DNA from: Nanobdellota archaeon | Lineage (GTDB): Archaea; Nanobdellota; Nanobdellia; Pacearchaeales; GW2011-AR1 | Length of the DNA: 39,703 nucleotides | Direction of reading: 5' to 3' | NCBI GenBank assembly: GCA_020053375.1 | Contig: JAGVNG010000027.1 | Span: forward strand, 1 to 39,703 | Part shown: positions 8,827 through 18,879 of the stretch, piece after piece | Numbering within the stretch: position 1 is the stretch's first letter | Layout of the letters: every line of letters begins with the position of its first letter | Position numbers and translations under genes: made by a program | The notes under the pieces: model-generated | Told to the model about the DNA's origin: nothing | Seen by the model: only the letters and a program-made list of their open reading frames with translations | Databases searched by the model: none

Positions 8827-8913
8827 TAAAAAATAATCCTAAAAGATTATTTAATATTTGTTGTGCTTCATTTTCCATCAGTTTTTTATACCCCCGAGAT
8901 TATTGTTTTTTAT

Positions 8914-8985
8914 GCCTGTGTAGTTCAGCGGTAGAACGTTACCTTGGTAAGGTAAAGGTCCTGAGTTCAATTCTCAGCACAGGCT
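8914..8985 (+). tRNA. tRNA-Thr(GGU)
   Basis: Acceptor GCCTGTG/CACAGGC, D-arm GTTC..GAAC, anticodon loop TTGGTAA, T-arm CTGAG-TTCAATT-CTCAG, U73. Confidence 0.92.
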
Positions 8986-9003
8986 TTTTTCGAAGAAAAA
9001 GAC

Positions 9004-9027
9004 TTCACGAAACTTTAGTTTCAGTGT
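9004..9027 (+). repeat. 24-bp hairpin repeat, copy 1
   Basis: TTCACGAAACTTTAGTTTCAGTGT; reverse complement identical at 31392-31415. Confidence 0.7.
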
Positions 9028-9058
9028 AGGCTTTCATCAGGTTTATAAACGTCAGTAA

Positions 9059-9571
9059 TTGAAATTTATTATGACATCGGATAAAGACAAAAAAGAAGAT
9101 CTTGAGAAACTTAAAAAAGACTATGGAATTCTGAAAGCAAAATACGGGCTTCCCGACTTTTCAAAACTCACTGAGGATTTTAACGGCGTGGAAAGAGCAT
9201 CAGATATAGAAACGGATTATCCTATAAGGGAAATAAGAAGATATATTGTTGATAAGATGTTTAATTACCTCAGATTCCTCGAGGCAATGTTGAATCCGTC
9301 TAATGTTCCAATGTATGTGTTCTCTATGGTTAAGACTCTTGGAGTTGATGATAAAAAGAAACTTTCTGAGGTTTACAAAGAGCTTGCAAAGATTGAAATC
9401 AAAGTCATGGAGCTTGACTTGGACTTCTCAGAGAAAAAAGAAGCAGAATTCATAAAAGATTCATACAACCTTTGGCAGAGCATAAAAAAGAATATATCAT
9501 CAGTAACTGAAACCATAAAGAAAAACTGGGATATAAAGTCAGATGAGGGAAAGAGAGACTATTTTGGATAA
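9059..9571 (+). CDS. Hypothetical alpha-helical protein
   Basis: 170-aa ORF, Lys/Glu-rich. Confidence 0.55.
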   Translation: MKFIMTSDKDKKEDLEKLKKDYGILKAKYGLPDFSKLTEDFNGVERASDIETDYPIREIRRYIVDKMFNYLRFLEAMLNPSNVPMYVFSMVKTLGVDDKKKLSEVYKELAKIEIKVMELDLDFSEKKEAEFIKDSYNLWQSIKKNISSVTETIKKNWDIKSDEGKRDYFG

Positions 9572-9605
9572 AAAAATATAAATATAAACAAATCGGATAT
9601 GATTT

Positions 9606-10004
9606 ATGAATAAATGGGTAAAATATATTTTAATCTGGATTTGGTGCTTTCCTCAGATGCTTCTTGGGTTAATGTATTATATTGTTTTGAGAAATAAGAT
9701 TGTTAAAAAGGAAATATACAAGGGAGTTCCAATTTATTGTTTTAAGGGAAAAATGGTATTTGGAGTTTCATTGGGAACATGGATTTTTATTGAAAAAAGA
9801 TTTTATGATAAAAACACAATTAAGCATGAATATGGTCATACCCTCCAACATTTTATTTTGGGACCTTTTGCTTTATTGATAATAGATATTCCTTCTGCAA
9901 TTATGGCATTAATTTCAAGATGTAATAAGAATTTTTCTAAAAATTATTATAACAGGTTTCCTGAGAATTGGGCAGATAAATTAGGAAAGGTTAAAAGAAA
10001 GTAA
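9606..10004 (+). CDS. Putative membrane zinc metalloprotease-like protein
   Basis: HExxH-like KHEYGHTLQ motif, TM segments. Confidence 0.5.
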   Translation: MNKWVKYILIWIWCFPQMLLGLMYYIVLRNKIVKKEIYKGVPIYCFKGKMVFGVSLGTWIFIEKRFYDKNTIKHEYGHTLQHFILGPFALLIIDIPSAIMALISRCNKNFSKNYYNRFPENWADKLGKVKRK

Positions 10005-10056
10005 ATTTATAAGATATATAGATAAGATTTTTAAAGAATACAATCTTAGATAAATT

Positions 10057-10314
10057 ATGATGAAACAAATATTAATATGCCCTGTATGTGAAGAAGGAAA
10101 ACTTATAGAAGTTAACAAAAAAACTCTTCTGGAATTTTCTAATCCTGGGAAGATAGTTGTAGAGAGCAAAGTAAGCGAATGTAACAAATGCGGTGAAATA
10201 CTATTAAATGAAAATCAATCAGCAATTTTTGCGAAAAAGGCAGATAAATTATTAAAACATAAAAGCGAATCCAAAAGAATCTCTGTAAAAGAAGGGGACA
10301 TATTACTTCTCTGA
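10057..10314 (+). CDS. YgiT/MqsA-type zinc-ribbon antitoxin-like protein
   Basis: CPVC...CNKCGEILL ribbon typical of YgiT-type proteins. Confidence 0.7.
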   Translation: MMKQILICPVCEEGKLIEVNKKTLLEFSNPGKIVVESKVSECNKCGEILLNENQSAIFAKKADKLLKHKSESKRISVKEGDILLL

Positions 10315-10653
10315 TTTATCCTGTTTTCTTTTATTTATTAATCTCTTATAAATCTTTATTTGTTCATTATTAGCCGGATAAATTGTCTTAATCAAAAAAG
10401 TATTCATGCTAACAAAAGTTACTGGACAGCATACAATTATCCCTTTATCTGATTTAAATAAACAGAGATATTTGCAATCATCCCTCATTAGAGGGTATAT
10501 AAAAACACCAAAAGACCTAATTGCATTTATAGTTATCTTATTAGCCTTTTCCAATGAACTAAATAGTTTCTTTTCTTCAACTCTTTCAAAAAAATGCTGC
10601 GGTGAAATGAAAATCTTTCTAAATTTTCTTAATTTATCTATTATTTCTTCCAT
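10303..10653 (-). CDS. Hypothetical, possibly DUF4258-like toxin partner
   Basis: Convergent, 12-nt overlap with the YgiT-like ORF; ISPQHFFERVEEK segment. Confidence 0.4.
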   Translation of the reverse strand: MEEIIDKLRKFRKIFISPQHFFERVEEKKLFSSLEKANKITINAIRSFGVFIYPLMRDDCKYLCLFKSDKGIIVCCPVTFVSMNTFLIKTIYPANNEQIKIYKRLINKRKQDKSEK

Positions 10654-10654
10654 T

Positions 10655-12307
10655 TTACCTGCCCAGAACCAGTTCCAAATTAATCTCCATCAGCGCTACA
10701 GGCATTTTTATCTTCCAGTTTTTCAGAATCTTTGGATGAATTTCTCCCAATGTCCCAATTATGGTGTCTCCTATTTTTATCCCTATGCATCTTCCTTCTA
10801 TGAAATGAGACGGAACACTTGCAGGCTCATTTATGCTGATCTTTATTCCAAGCATCCTGAATAGGTACTCTAGCATCTGCTTCATCTCTGTGAAATTGCC
10901 GGGTGCTAAGGCTATTGCAAGAGATTCATGCTCTTTTATTTGGTCTGTTTTTGATTCGATATTGAAGACTTTTCCAATTTCAAATACGCGGTGCGGATAT
11001 TCAACGTCCACATTTTCAGCTAAAGTTTTCAGAAGATAATGCGTCAAGTCTTTTCTTAATATTGTGAAATCTGTCTTTGAGCTTTCCATTTCTATAAAGC
11101 TTTTCTCCTGCTTTTCCGGAACACCCATGCTTGTAAATTGATTATGCTTTGATGTGAGGTGATAGTTTGAGATTTCAAGCAATCCCAACCCTGTTAGTAT
11201 CTCAGCTATCTTTCTCTTTAGTATTTCTTTTTTATCCTCTTCACCTATTGTTGATACTGCGGGAATTTCTGGAATGAAGTTCTCATAGCCATATGCTATT
11301 GCAACATCTTCTATTAAATCAACCTCGTGCAGGACATCTGTTCTCCATGATGGAATATATACTTCTCCTTTTTTGCAATCATAACCCATTTTTTCAAGCA
11401 ATTTTTCTATTTGTGTTGGCTTTAATTCAAGCCCAAGCAGCTTGTTTGTGTTTTCAGTGGACAGGCGCATTTTTTCAGGAGTAAAATCAGGGGTTAAGAT
11501 TTTCTTTGCAATACCGCTCTTAATTTCCATTTGGTAAATTTTTCCGCCCATATCTGCGAGGCAGGTTACAAGGATATTAAGGCATCTGCCCAAAACTTTC
11601 TGGTCAAAGCCAGAGCATTCCACAAAAACATCTTTTGTGTCCTCGGCAACCTTGCCTATCGTCTGGGAGTTTATTATTGGAGGCATGCTTAAAATTTTAT
11701 CTTCAGCATCTACAAAAATAGGAAATTTTTGTTTTCCAGCGAGAAGCTGCGCATATTCTTTTCCTGCTGCTGTTTTCTGAAGTATCTCCAGTCCAGACAT
11801 TTCCTTATCAGAATCCAATGGAATGAATTTTACTTTATCAGGTTCAAGGGCGCTGAAGGTTAATGGAAGTTTTATTTTGTCAAGCGGATAAATTCCAATA
11901 GCAAGTTTTTTTCTTTTTCTTCCCATAGTAAGATGCAATTTTTCCTGTATTTCCATTATTTCTTTTATTCTAGAATTATCTAATTTTAATCCCTTTATTA
12001 TTGCACAGGCTGTGAAAGGCCTTATATCTTTTACTGAGGAAGCAATGCTTATGAGATAATTCTTTTCTGGCTTGTTTATTTTGTACTCCCGCAAGCCAGT
12101 GTCTTTGCCAAGGAAGGCTCTGAAAGCTCTCCTGAAACCTTGGAATGAAAGAAGGTCAGGCCTGTTTGGGAAAATCTCAATCTGTACCTTCTGCTCGTCC
12201 AGATGGTCTATTGGAGTTCCGAACATTGCTACCTTCTCCTTCATTTCCTCGTCAAGCTTTCCTATTTCATCTTCGAATTGTTTTTTGCTGAATTCTATTA
12301 GTGCCAT
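10655..12307 (-). CDS. pheT: Phenylalanyl-tRNA synthetase beta subunit
   Basis: Archaeal PheT features (FPNRPDLLSFQGFRRAFRAFLG; SWRTDVLHEVDLIEDVAIAYGYENF). Confidence 0.95.
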   Translation of the reverse strand: MALIEFSKKQFEDEIGKLDEEMKEKVAMFGTPIDHLDEQKVQIEIFPNRPDLLSFQGFRRAFRAFLGKDTGLREYKINKPEKNYLISIASSVKDIRPFTACAIIKGLKLDNSRIKEIMEIQEKLHLTMGRKRKKLAIGIYPLDKIKLPLTFSALEPDKVKFIPLDSDKEMSGLEILQKTAAGKEYAQLLAGKQKFPIFVDAEDKILSMPPIINSQTIGKVAEDTKDVFVECSGFDQKVLGRCLNILVTCLADMGGKIYQMEIKSGIAKKILTPDFTPEKMRLSTENTNKLLGLELKPTQIEKLLEKMGYDCKKGEVYIPSWRTDVLHEVDLIEDVAIAYGYENFIPEIPAVSTIGEEDKKEILKRKIAEILTGLGLLEISNYHLTSKHNQFTSMGVPEKQEKSFIEMESSKTDFTILRKDLTHYLLKTLAENVDVEYPHRVFEIGKVFNIESKTDQIKEHESLAIALAPGNFTEMKQMLEYLFRMLGIKISINEPASVPSHFIEGRCIGIKIGDTIIGTLGEIHPKILKNWKIKMPVALMEINLELVLGR

Positions 12308-12310
12308 TTT

Positions 12311-12772
12311 TTATGCAGATACCTCCACTATTTCAAATTTGATAACTTTATTCAAATCATGAGCATTCATTTCTAATCCATATAAATGGTCTCCTGAACC
12401 AAAATTTATTTTTTTAGTTTCAAAAACTTTTTTATCAACAAAAATAGACATATCCATTAGCAAAGGGCATATTGCTCCAGGTTCTGTTCCCGTAGTTTTT
12501 ACCAAATCATCATAACTGACAATACTTATCTTTTTCCCGATAATTTCTTTTGCTTTTGAAAAATCAATCTTTTCATCTCCTTTTAAGAAAAAAGCATATT
12601 TATTATCTTTTTTATCTTTAACAATAATAGTTTTGCAAATTTCTTCTGGATTAATTTCTTCTTTCGCATTTTTTATAACATCTTCAAAAGAAATACCCTT
12701 GTCTGACAACTCTATTAATCTATAAGGAATTTTTTTCTCTTTCAATATCTTTATGCTTTCTAATTCTTTCAT
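12311..12772 (-). CDS. YbaK/aminoacyl-tRNA deacylase-like protein
   Basis: YbaK-like fold sequence (CKTIIVKDKKDNKYAFFLKGDEKIDFSKAKEI; TGTEPGAICPLLM). Confidence 0.85.
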   Translation of the reverse strand: MKELESIKILKEKKIPYRLIELSDKGISFEDVIKNAKEEINPEEICKTIIVKDKKDNKYAFFLKGDEKIDFSKAKEIIGKKISIVSYDDLVKTTGTEPGAICPLLMDMSIFVDKKVFETKKINFGSGDHLYGLEMNAHDLNKVIKFEIVEVSA

Positions 12773-12773
12773 C

Positions 12774-14285
12774 TTATTTTATCCAAAACTTCATTTTCCT
12801 TAATTTATCTATATTATTTTTATATAATTCACGCAGGTCCTTTATCTCATAGTAATCCATAAGCATTCTGTCAAACCCAGGGCCCCACGCAAGCACTGGA
12901 ATGTATTCTCCGAACAAGGGGATGGTTACTTCTGGCCTGAATATGCCTGCTCCGCCAAGTTCAAGCCACATTTTTTTTTCAGGATGCCACACATCAATTT
13001 CAACAGATGGTTCTGTGTATGGGAAATACGACGGACGTATTCTTATTTTTTCAAAACCCATTTTCTTGAAGAACTGCTTTAGATAACCCAGAAGATGCCT
13101 GAAGTTAACATTTCTGTCAGCCACAATTCCTTCTGTCTGATTGAATTCAAAGCCATGATTCCAGTCAAGTGTTTCATTCCTAAAATTTTTTCCTATCGCA
13201 AAATACTTTGCAGGAAGCTGCTGCGTGTTCAGTTTTGCAAGAGTTTGCGCAGACAGACAAGTAGTATGTGTTCTCAAGACAAGTTTCTTTGCCTCTTCCT
13301 CATTCCACGCGTATTCCCATCCCTTGCTTCCTCCGACTCCTTCTTCATGAGATTCTTTCACTGACTTAGTGAGCTTTTTGTCTTGCAATTCATCTTTTTT
13401 GTTTATGAAGAATGTATCCTGCATTTCTCTGACAGAATGATCTTGGGGAGTGAACAATGCGTCGAAATTCCAGAAAGAACTTACTATCATATTGCCACTC
13501 ATTTCCTTGAAACCCATTTCTGTCCATACAGTTCTTGCGTAATCTATCGATTGATTTACGAAATGCCTTTTTCCTCCGCTCATCAGGGGAACTGATGAGG
13601 TTACATCATACCTTCTGAATTTTTTCCCTTTCCATGCTTCTCCTTGAAGTACTTCTGGTGTTATCTGCTCTATCATATTTTCTGAGGTTAATTTTTCTCC
13701 GATTAGTTTTTTGCCAGGCTCTGTCAGTTTTATAACAGCAGACTTTTCTTCTTCTATGCGAATAATGTCTTTTCTGCCCTCGAGATATTTCAGGACAGAA
13801 AGTTGCTCTTTTGACAAGGAATCATAGTCAAGAGGCAGCGATTCCAAAAATAATTCCTCCGCGAATTTTTTGGAAACATCTTCCTTGTTTCCGCCGAGGA
13901 TTATCTTGTCGTTTTTTATTTCTATCATGGCCTTTTTCTTGAGGGCGCCAAGCGAGGCCTTCAGTTCATCATCTGATAGTTTGCTTTCTTTCTGAGCATC
14001 CTTTAAACTAATTATTCTTTTTTCATTAAGCAGGTGCATAAGCCTTCTTTCGGGCAAGCCTTTTTTCCTGTAAAGCGCGCCATTTATTCCCACATCAACT
14101 ATCTTTTTTACTATGTAAGACAATTCGAGAATTTTCTTATTCTGGAGATAGGTAAGCGACCTTGTCACGGAAACCTTGTCCAGATTTGACTTTCTGCATA
14201 TATCCTCTATGCTCTTTTCATCCAGATGGGGAAGAATCTTTCTCTCGTTCGGGCTTAGTGATTCTATTATTTTCTTTGTATCCAT
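12774..14285 (-). CDS. pheS: Phenylalanyl-tRNA synthetase alpha subunit
   Basis: Class II motifs (FEFNQTEGIVADRNVNFRHLLGYLKQF; LGGAGIFRPEVTIPLFG; LAWGPGFDRMLM) and N-terminal wHTH repeats. Confidence 0.95.
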   Translation of the reverse strand: MDTKKIIESLSPNERKILPHLDEKSIEDICRKSNLDKVSVTRSLTYLQNKKILELSYIVKKIVDVGINGALYRKKGLPERRLMHLLNEKRIISLKDAQKESKLSDDELKASLGALKKKAMIEIKNDKIILGGNKEDVSKKFAEELFLESLPLDYDSLSKEQLSVLKYLEGRKDIIRIEEEKSAVIKLTEPGKKLIGEKLTSENMIEQITPEVLQGEAWKGKKFRRYDVTSSVPLMSGGKRHFVNQSIDYARTVWTEMGFKEMSGNMIVSSFWNFDALFTPQDHSVREMQDTFFINKKDELQDKKLTKSVKESHEEGVGGSKGWEYAWNEEEAKKLVLRTHTTCLSAQTLAKLNTQQLPAKYFAIGKNFRNETLDWNHGFEFNQTEGIVADRNVNFRHLLGYLKQFFKKMGFEKIRIRPSYFPYTEPSVEIDVWHPEKKMWLELGGAGIFRPEVTIPLFGEYIPVLAWGPGFDRMLMDYYEIKDLRELYKNNIDKLRKMKFWIK

Positions 14286-14457
14286 TTTAATAATAGTAGG
14301 AATAAGTTATAGGTTAAAAGGATTTTGCTTTTGAAAATCCTTTTGCGAATTTGACAGGGCAAAAGAACAGATGTTAATTTGAAAGCAGTTGAGCAGAGGT
14401 TTAATGTTGTTGGGAATTGTTATAGATTTATTTTATTATAATTTTTCCCTTGTTTTA

Positions 14458-14919
14458 TCATAGGTTCTTGGTCATAGAAGTAGGCATTCCAAGAACAAGC
14501 CCCAGCGACTTTAAGTCATATATATCTTTTTGATTATTTTCATGGATAAAAATCATTTTCAGCTTGTTTTTTTTGCAGAGACTGATATTTTGTTCTAATC
14601 TTGCAAGTATTCTTATCTTTTCTTTTTTGTCCGAACCAAGAATTTCATCAAGGTTTATTCCTATTGCAATGCCTTTTTTCTTTGCAAGTTTTGCCAATAC
14701 ATGATTAAAGCCTGAATTTCTCTGTTTTATCCTGTCCTTTCTCCCGCCAAGTTTTATCAGAAGCACGTCTATTTTCTCTTTCTCAAGAATTTTTCTGTTT
14801 AAATCATCATTGAATGTGGAAAAGATTATCTTCTTGCTGAAAGCCGCCTCTCTTGCCTTTTTTATTGCATTACGGGCTTTCTGAAAGTCTTCTTCTGAGA
14901 TTATAACATAATTTTCCAT
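14458..14919 (-). CDS. rnp3: RNase P protein component 3 (Rpp30 family)
   Basis: KIDVLLIKLGGRKDRIKQRNSGFNHVLAKLAKKKGIAIGINL. Confidence 0.75.
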   Translation of the reverse strand: MENYVIISEEDFQKARNAIKKAREAAFSKKIIFSTFNDDLNRKILEKEKIDVLLIKLGGRKDRIKQRNSGFNHVLAKLAKKKGIAIGINLDEILGSDKKEKIRILARLEQNISLCKKNKLKMIFIHENNQKDIYDLKSLGLVLGMPTSMTKNL

Positions 14920-14920
14920 G

Positions 14921-15610
14921 TCAGCCAGATATTATTGTTCCTTTAAACTTTCTGTTGTTTAATAGATTATCTAGCTGAGCCATGTCTTTTCCCAGTATGT
15001 ATGTTGTTATCCTGTTCTTCTTTATTATCTGCGCAGCAGCCTGGTCAAGCACAAAATGCTGTCCTGGCTTGAATTTCATTTTGTTGGCAAGCATGTCAAA
15101 ATCTTTCCAGGACACTGCACGAATAAATCTTGCATCCTTATGCTCCTTAGGATTTTTATTATACAATCCAGCAACATCTGTTAAGTTGATGAATATGGAA
15201 TTAAATTTTTTTGCAATCTCAGCTGAAGTTGAATCAGATGTCTGGTTTGGCTTGTATTCCAACGCTCCGCAGAAGACGATGTCTCTGTTTTGGATATCTT
15301 TCCTGACGGTTTCTATTTGATGGGGAATTCCCATATGCTGATTGCATCTGAAAAAATAACTCATGAATCTCGCGTTTGTCCTTGTTGCGGCTATTCCCGC
15401 AAAACTCTGAAAGTCATTTCCTATCCCTTCTTTTTTTAGGGCATTTATATATTTCCTGGCGATGCTTCCCCCGCCACATACTATTATGAACTTGTATCTT
15501 TCTGAGTTCTTAGTTATTATTTTTTTGAATCTGCTTAAAAAGACCGCATCAACTTCGTCTGGAATTATGAGGCTTCCGCCAAGGCTTATGACAACTATCC
15601 TCTTTTTCAT
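14921..15610 (-). CDS. pyrH: UMP kinase, archaeal type
   Basis: Amino-acid-kinase fold: VISLGGSLIIPDEVD, CGGGSIARKYI, LTDVAGLYNKNP. Confidence 0.9.
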   Translation of the reverse strand: MKKRIVVISLGGSLIIPDEVDAVFLSRFKKIITKNSERYKFIIVCGGGSIARKYINALKKEGIGNDFQSFAGIAATRTNARFMSYFFRCNQHMGIPHQIETVRKDIQNRDIVFCGALEYKPNQTSDSTSAEIAKKFNSIFINLTDVAGLYNKNPKEHKDARFIRAVSWKDFDMLANKMKFKPGQHFVLDQAAAQIIKKNRITTYILGKDMAQLDNLLNNRKFKGTIISG

Positions 15611-15702
15611 ATTTTAATAAGCAAAGAATTGTTTTTATTTGTTTCGCATTATTAGCATTAAAATAGCACAAAGTTTTTAAATAGGGATTATTTCTTTTCC
15701 TG

Positions 15703-15966
15703 ATGGCAGATAGAACAAAGGTTGTGATAGCTATTCTTGTTGTGTTAGTGGTCGCTCTTGGAGCATTCATTCTGTATTCTTTTGTAATACAGCCAACAAT
15801 TCAAGGATATGTTGTCCAAAAACAGACTGAAGGAGTGCAGATTGCCGTGACTACAATTTTGGCGCAGATTCAGCAATATGGATATGTTCAGATTCCTCTT
15901 GCAGAAAATCAGACGCTAACATTGATTCCACCGCAGATGTGCTCGCAGATTCAGCAACCTCAGTAG
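15703..15966 (+). CDS. Small membrane-anchored protein
   Basis: Single N-terminal TM segment, short exported tail. Confidence 0.55.
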   Translation: MADRTKVVIAILVVLVVALGAFILYSFVIQPTIQGYVVQKQTEGVQIAVTTILAQIQQYGYVQIPLAENQTLTLIPPQMCSQIQQPQ

Positions 15967-16010
15967 ATATATGGAATTAGATTTATAAAGTTCTTTTCCT
16001 TATTTTTATT

Positions 16011-17138
16011 ATGAGTAAAAGACTCTCACGTGTTTCAGATGACAGGCGGTCTGCACCGTCTCTGATGAGCCAACGCAAGGGACTCTCAGAGGTTGTGACT
16101 ACGCTTATAATCATTCTTCTTGTTCTTGTAGCAATCGGCATTGTCTGGGCTGTTGTAAGCAATATACTTTCAGAGGGCTCAGATCAGGCAGGTCTCGAGC
16201 AATTTTCAGTTGACATTAATTTTCTTCAGGCTTCTGTCAGTGGAAATGACATAATTCTCACGGTAAAAAGAGCGGCAGGTCTTGGCAATATGACTGGAAT
16301 GAAGTTCATATTAAGCGATGGCTCAAACAGCGAAGAATTTACTCAATCAACTGGATTGACAGAACTTCAGGCAAAAACATTTACAGTGACTCCTACAACT
16401 TTCAGTCCGAGCAATATAAAAACCGCTTCTATTGCACCTCTCTTCATAAGAAGTGGAGAAGAGGTTTTGGGTGATGTTACTGATATTTATACCTTTAGCG
16501 GGAGTTCTTCTGGCAACAATGGAAATGGAAATCCAAATACAGGAGTTTGTGGAGATGGGATAATTCAAACTCCTAATGGAAACAGCATTACTGAACAGTG
16601 CGATGGAACTAATCTAGGAGGAAATAGCTGCACTACAATAATTGGCGGGTTTGTTGGAGGAACATTAAGCTGTAATATGCAATGTCAGTTTGATACTTCA
16701 CAATGTATTGCCAACGTACCAACTTCATGTAATGGAGCATGGAGCCCTCCTGAAGATTCAGGAGTTTTATGTGACGGAACTCCTCTTCCAAATGGCTGTA
16801 CTGCAATCTGTATATGTGAACCAGGATTTAGTGCAACCGGTACTGGAGAATGTGTCATAAACTCTCCAATAAATGAAGGAACAATAAATTCTGTGTGGAA
16901 TAAGATATACTTTGATAGTCAGAATCTTCCAAAGAGTCAAGTTACCATGGCAGGCTATATTGGTTATTATGTTAACTTTAGCAATTCTCCAGAAGTTGCA
17001 TGTTTCCCAATAACATTTGCGGATTATGTAACTGAAACCGATATTAGTTATTTGAGGCTTGAAGATGCTTTGGGTTTCCCAAACATTGCTCAAAATGAAA
17101 ATTATCAGATATGGCAAGCCCAGAACTGCGGATTATAA
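16011..17138 (+). CDS. Type IV pilin/archaellin-like protein with Cys-rich DUF4215-like repeats
   Basis: Class III-like cleavage site (QRKGLSEVVTTLIIILL) and CGDGIIQ...EQCDG...C repeats. Confidence 0.75.
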   Translation: MSKRLSRVSDDRRSAPSLMSQRKGLSEVVTTLIIILLVLVAIGIVWAVVSNILSEGSDQAGLEQFSVDINFLQASVSGNDIILTVKRAAGLGNMTGMKFILSDGSNSEEFTQSTGLTELQAKTFTVTPTTFSPSNIKTASIAPLFIRSGEEVLGDVTDIYTFSGSSSGNNGNGNPNTGVCGDGIIQTPNGNSITEQCDGTNLGGNSCTTIIGGFVGGTLSCNMQCQFDTSQCIANVPTSCNGAWSPPEDSGVLCDGTPLPNGCTAICICEPGFSATGTGECVINSPINEGTINSVWNKIYFDSQNLPKSQVTMAGYIGYYVNFSNSPEVACFPITFADYVTETDISYLRLEDALGFPNIAQNENYQIWQAQNCGL

Positions 17139-17298
17139 TTTTAGTTACCCTACATAAAAACCTTTAAATAGAACTTTAATTTTATACCAATAATCAAATA
17201 AAGATTATTGGATTAGTTACTTACATATAATCTTTTTACAAAATAAACCTTTAATAAAGGTTTCCAAAAGAGAGTAGACAAAGCCCAGAAAGAACAAA

Positions 17299-18879
17299 AT
17301 GGCATACAAGAAATATATAAAAAGAGACGGGAAGCTTTATGGACCTTATATATATGAAAGCAAGAGAGTAGATGGAAAGGTTGTTTCAGAATATCACGGC
17401 TCGAAGAGGACAGCGAATCTAAAGAAATTCTTGTGGATTTTTGTCTCGTCTGTTTTTGTTTTGTTCTTGGCTTATTTTCTGTCAACTTTTGATTTCAGCG
17501 GATTGACTGGGCAGGCTGTGCTGGGTACGGACATGAACTATACTGCAAATCAGCCCATTTTAGGAAATGTTGTTCTTTCCTTAAAAGAAGGAGAATTAAT
17601 TCCCTCTTCTTCAAAATTGGTTCTGGAAAACTCCGGGCAGAGTTATGAGTATAACTTGAGGGACTTAGTTTCAAATCTGCCCACCGCAGGCAAGTTTTAC
17701 ATGGAAGGTGTTTTCTTGTCGGGCATGGGCGAGGGATATGGGCTTGCGGGAGAGAAACAAATTTATCCGGAAGTTAGTTTTACATTAACAATATATCAGC
17801 CTAATTCAACAAAAAATATTGCTATTCCTAATTCTTCCAACGAAACAATAAATGAAAGCGCTAATAATTCAAATACTAATTTAACAATTCCTGCAAATGA
17901 AAGCATTAATGCCACGAATACTGCAAAAACATCAAACTCTATAAATGAAACAATTTCCGCAGTTGAAAATAATACTGATAATTCTAATACAACAGAAGTT
18001 GGCAATGAGACTGTTATTGATAATTCAACATCTCCTATAACAGGATTTTTTACCAGAATTTATAACCTCTTCCTGGGCCTGGTTCCAACAGGGAAGGCAA
18101 TATCAGAAAACGGGGAGATAAATGGGCAGGCATCTTTCGAAAAACCCTTCGCATATAATCTTTCTGAAGGAGAGGCGGTTCAATTGAAATCAGGCAGCGT
18201 TTCTGCTTTGGGCAATGCTATTCCAGATACAACTGTTTTGGTTAAAGTTGCAGAAAATCAGGCATTAATTGAAACATCTTACTCTGAAATTGAAAAAGGA
18301 TACGGACAAGAGTTTATAGGAGATGGCGCAGAGACACTCAGCATAAATCTATCTTCTTTGGGACTGGTTCTGAATGACGGAGAATTGATTATAAAGATAG
18401 TTTATGGAAACGAGGAGATAATTTCAAACAGCGTTGTTTTGGCTTCGGGGATTTCTGCGTCCAATTTAACCAATGTGGCAAATTCAACAGCATTAAATGT
18501 TACGATTGAAGAGAATCAGACTCTTGCAAACTTCTCTCAGATTTCACAGGGTTTGCAGATAATAATGGCTGAGACTGTAAGCCTCATATTGACAGAAGAT
18601 GAGAAAACACTGCTTGCGCAGGAATTCGGAGCAGATATGCAGGTTCAAACAACCGCTCCCGAGATATTAAATGGAAGATTAATTGGAAAATATGAAATTG
18701 GAAGCAGATGGATTGGATATTCATATGATTCTAATCTGGCGCAGGCTGATTTGGACTACCAGATGACATCGGACAGGATGAGGTGGCTGAAAGACTTGGC
18801 ATACAGGCTTAAAACTAACAAAGCCACAGAACAGAAGAATACAACTTACTTAGATAATTTTTCGATTAATAGCGGGTGA
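17299..18879 (+). CDS. Single-pass, Asn/Ser/Thr-rich surface protein
   Basis: N-terminal TM then long exported region with many N-x-S/T sequons. Confidence 0.7.
   Translation: MAYKKYIKRDGKLYGPYIYESKRVDGKVVSEYHGSKRTANLKKFLWIFVSSVFVLFLAYFLSTFDFSGLTGQAVLGTDMNYTANQPILGNVVLSLKEGELIPSSSKLVLENSGQSYEYNLRDLVSNLPTAGKFYMEGVFLSGMGEGYGLAGEKQIYPEVSFTLTIYQPNSTKNIAIPNSSNETINESANNSNTNLTIPANESINATNTAKTSNSINETISAVENNTDNSNTTEVGNETVIDNSTSPITGFFTRIYNLFLGLVPTGKAISENGEINGQASFEKPFAYNLSEGEAVQLKSGSVSALGNAIPDTTVLVKVAENQALIETSYSEIEKGYGQEFIGDGAETLSINLSSLGLVLNDGELIIKIVYGNEEIISNSVVLASGISASNLTNVANSTALNVTIEENQTLANFSQISQGLQIIMAETVSLILTEDEKTLLAQEFGADMQVQTTAPEILNGRLIGKYEIGSRWIGYSYDSNLAQADLDYQMTSDRMRWLKDLAYRLKTNKATEQKNTTYLDNFSINSG

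Noticed and set aside
8985-9036. AGTGTAGGCTT as a duplicated tRNA-Thr 3' end
   Set aside because: Three mismatches in twelve bases; weaker than the tRNA-Glu and tRNA-Ile cases.
10833-13595. Plus-strand ORFs opposite pheT/pheS
   Set aside because: Shadow ORFs of confident genes.
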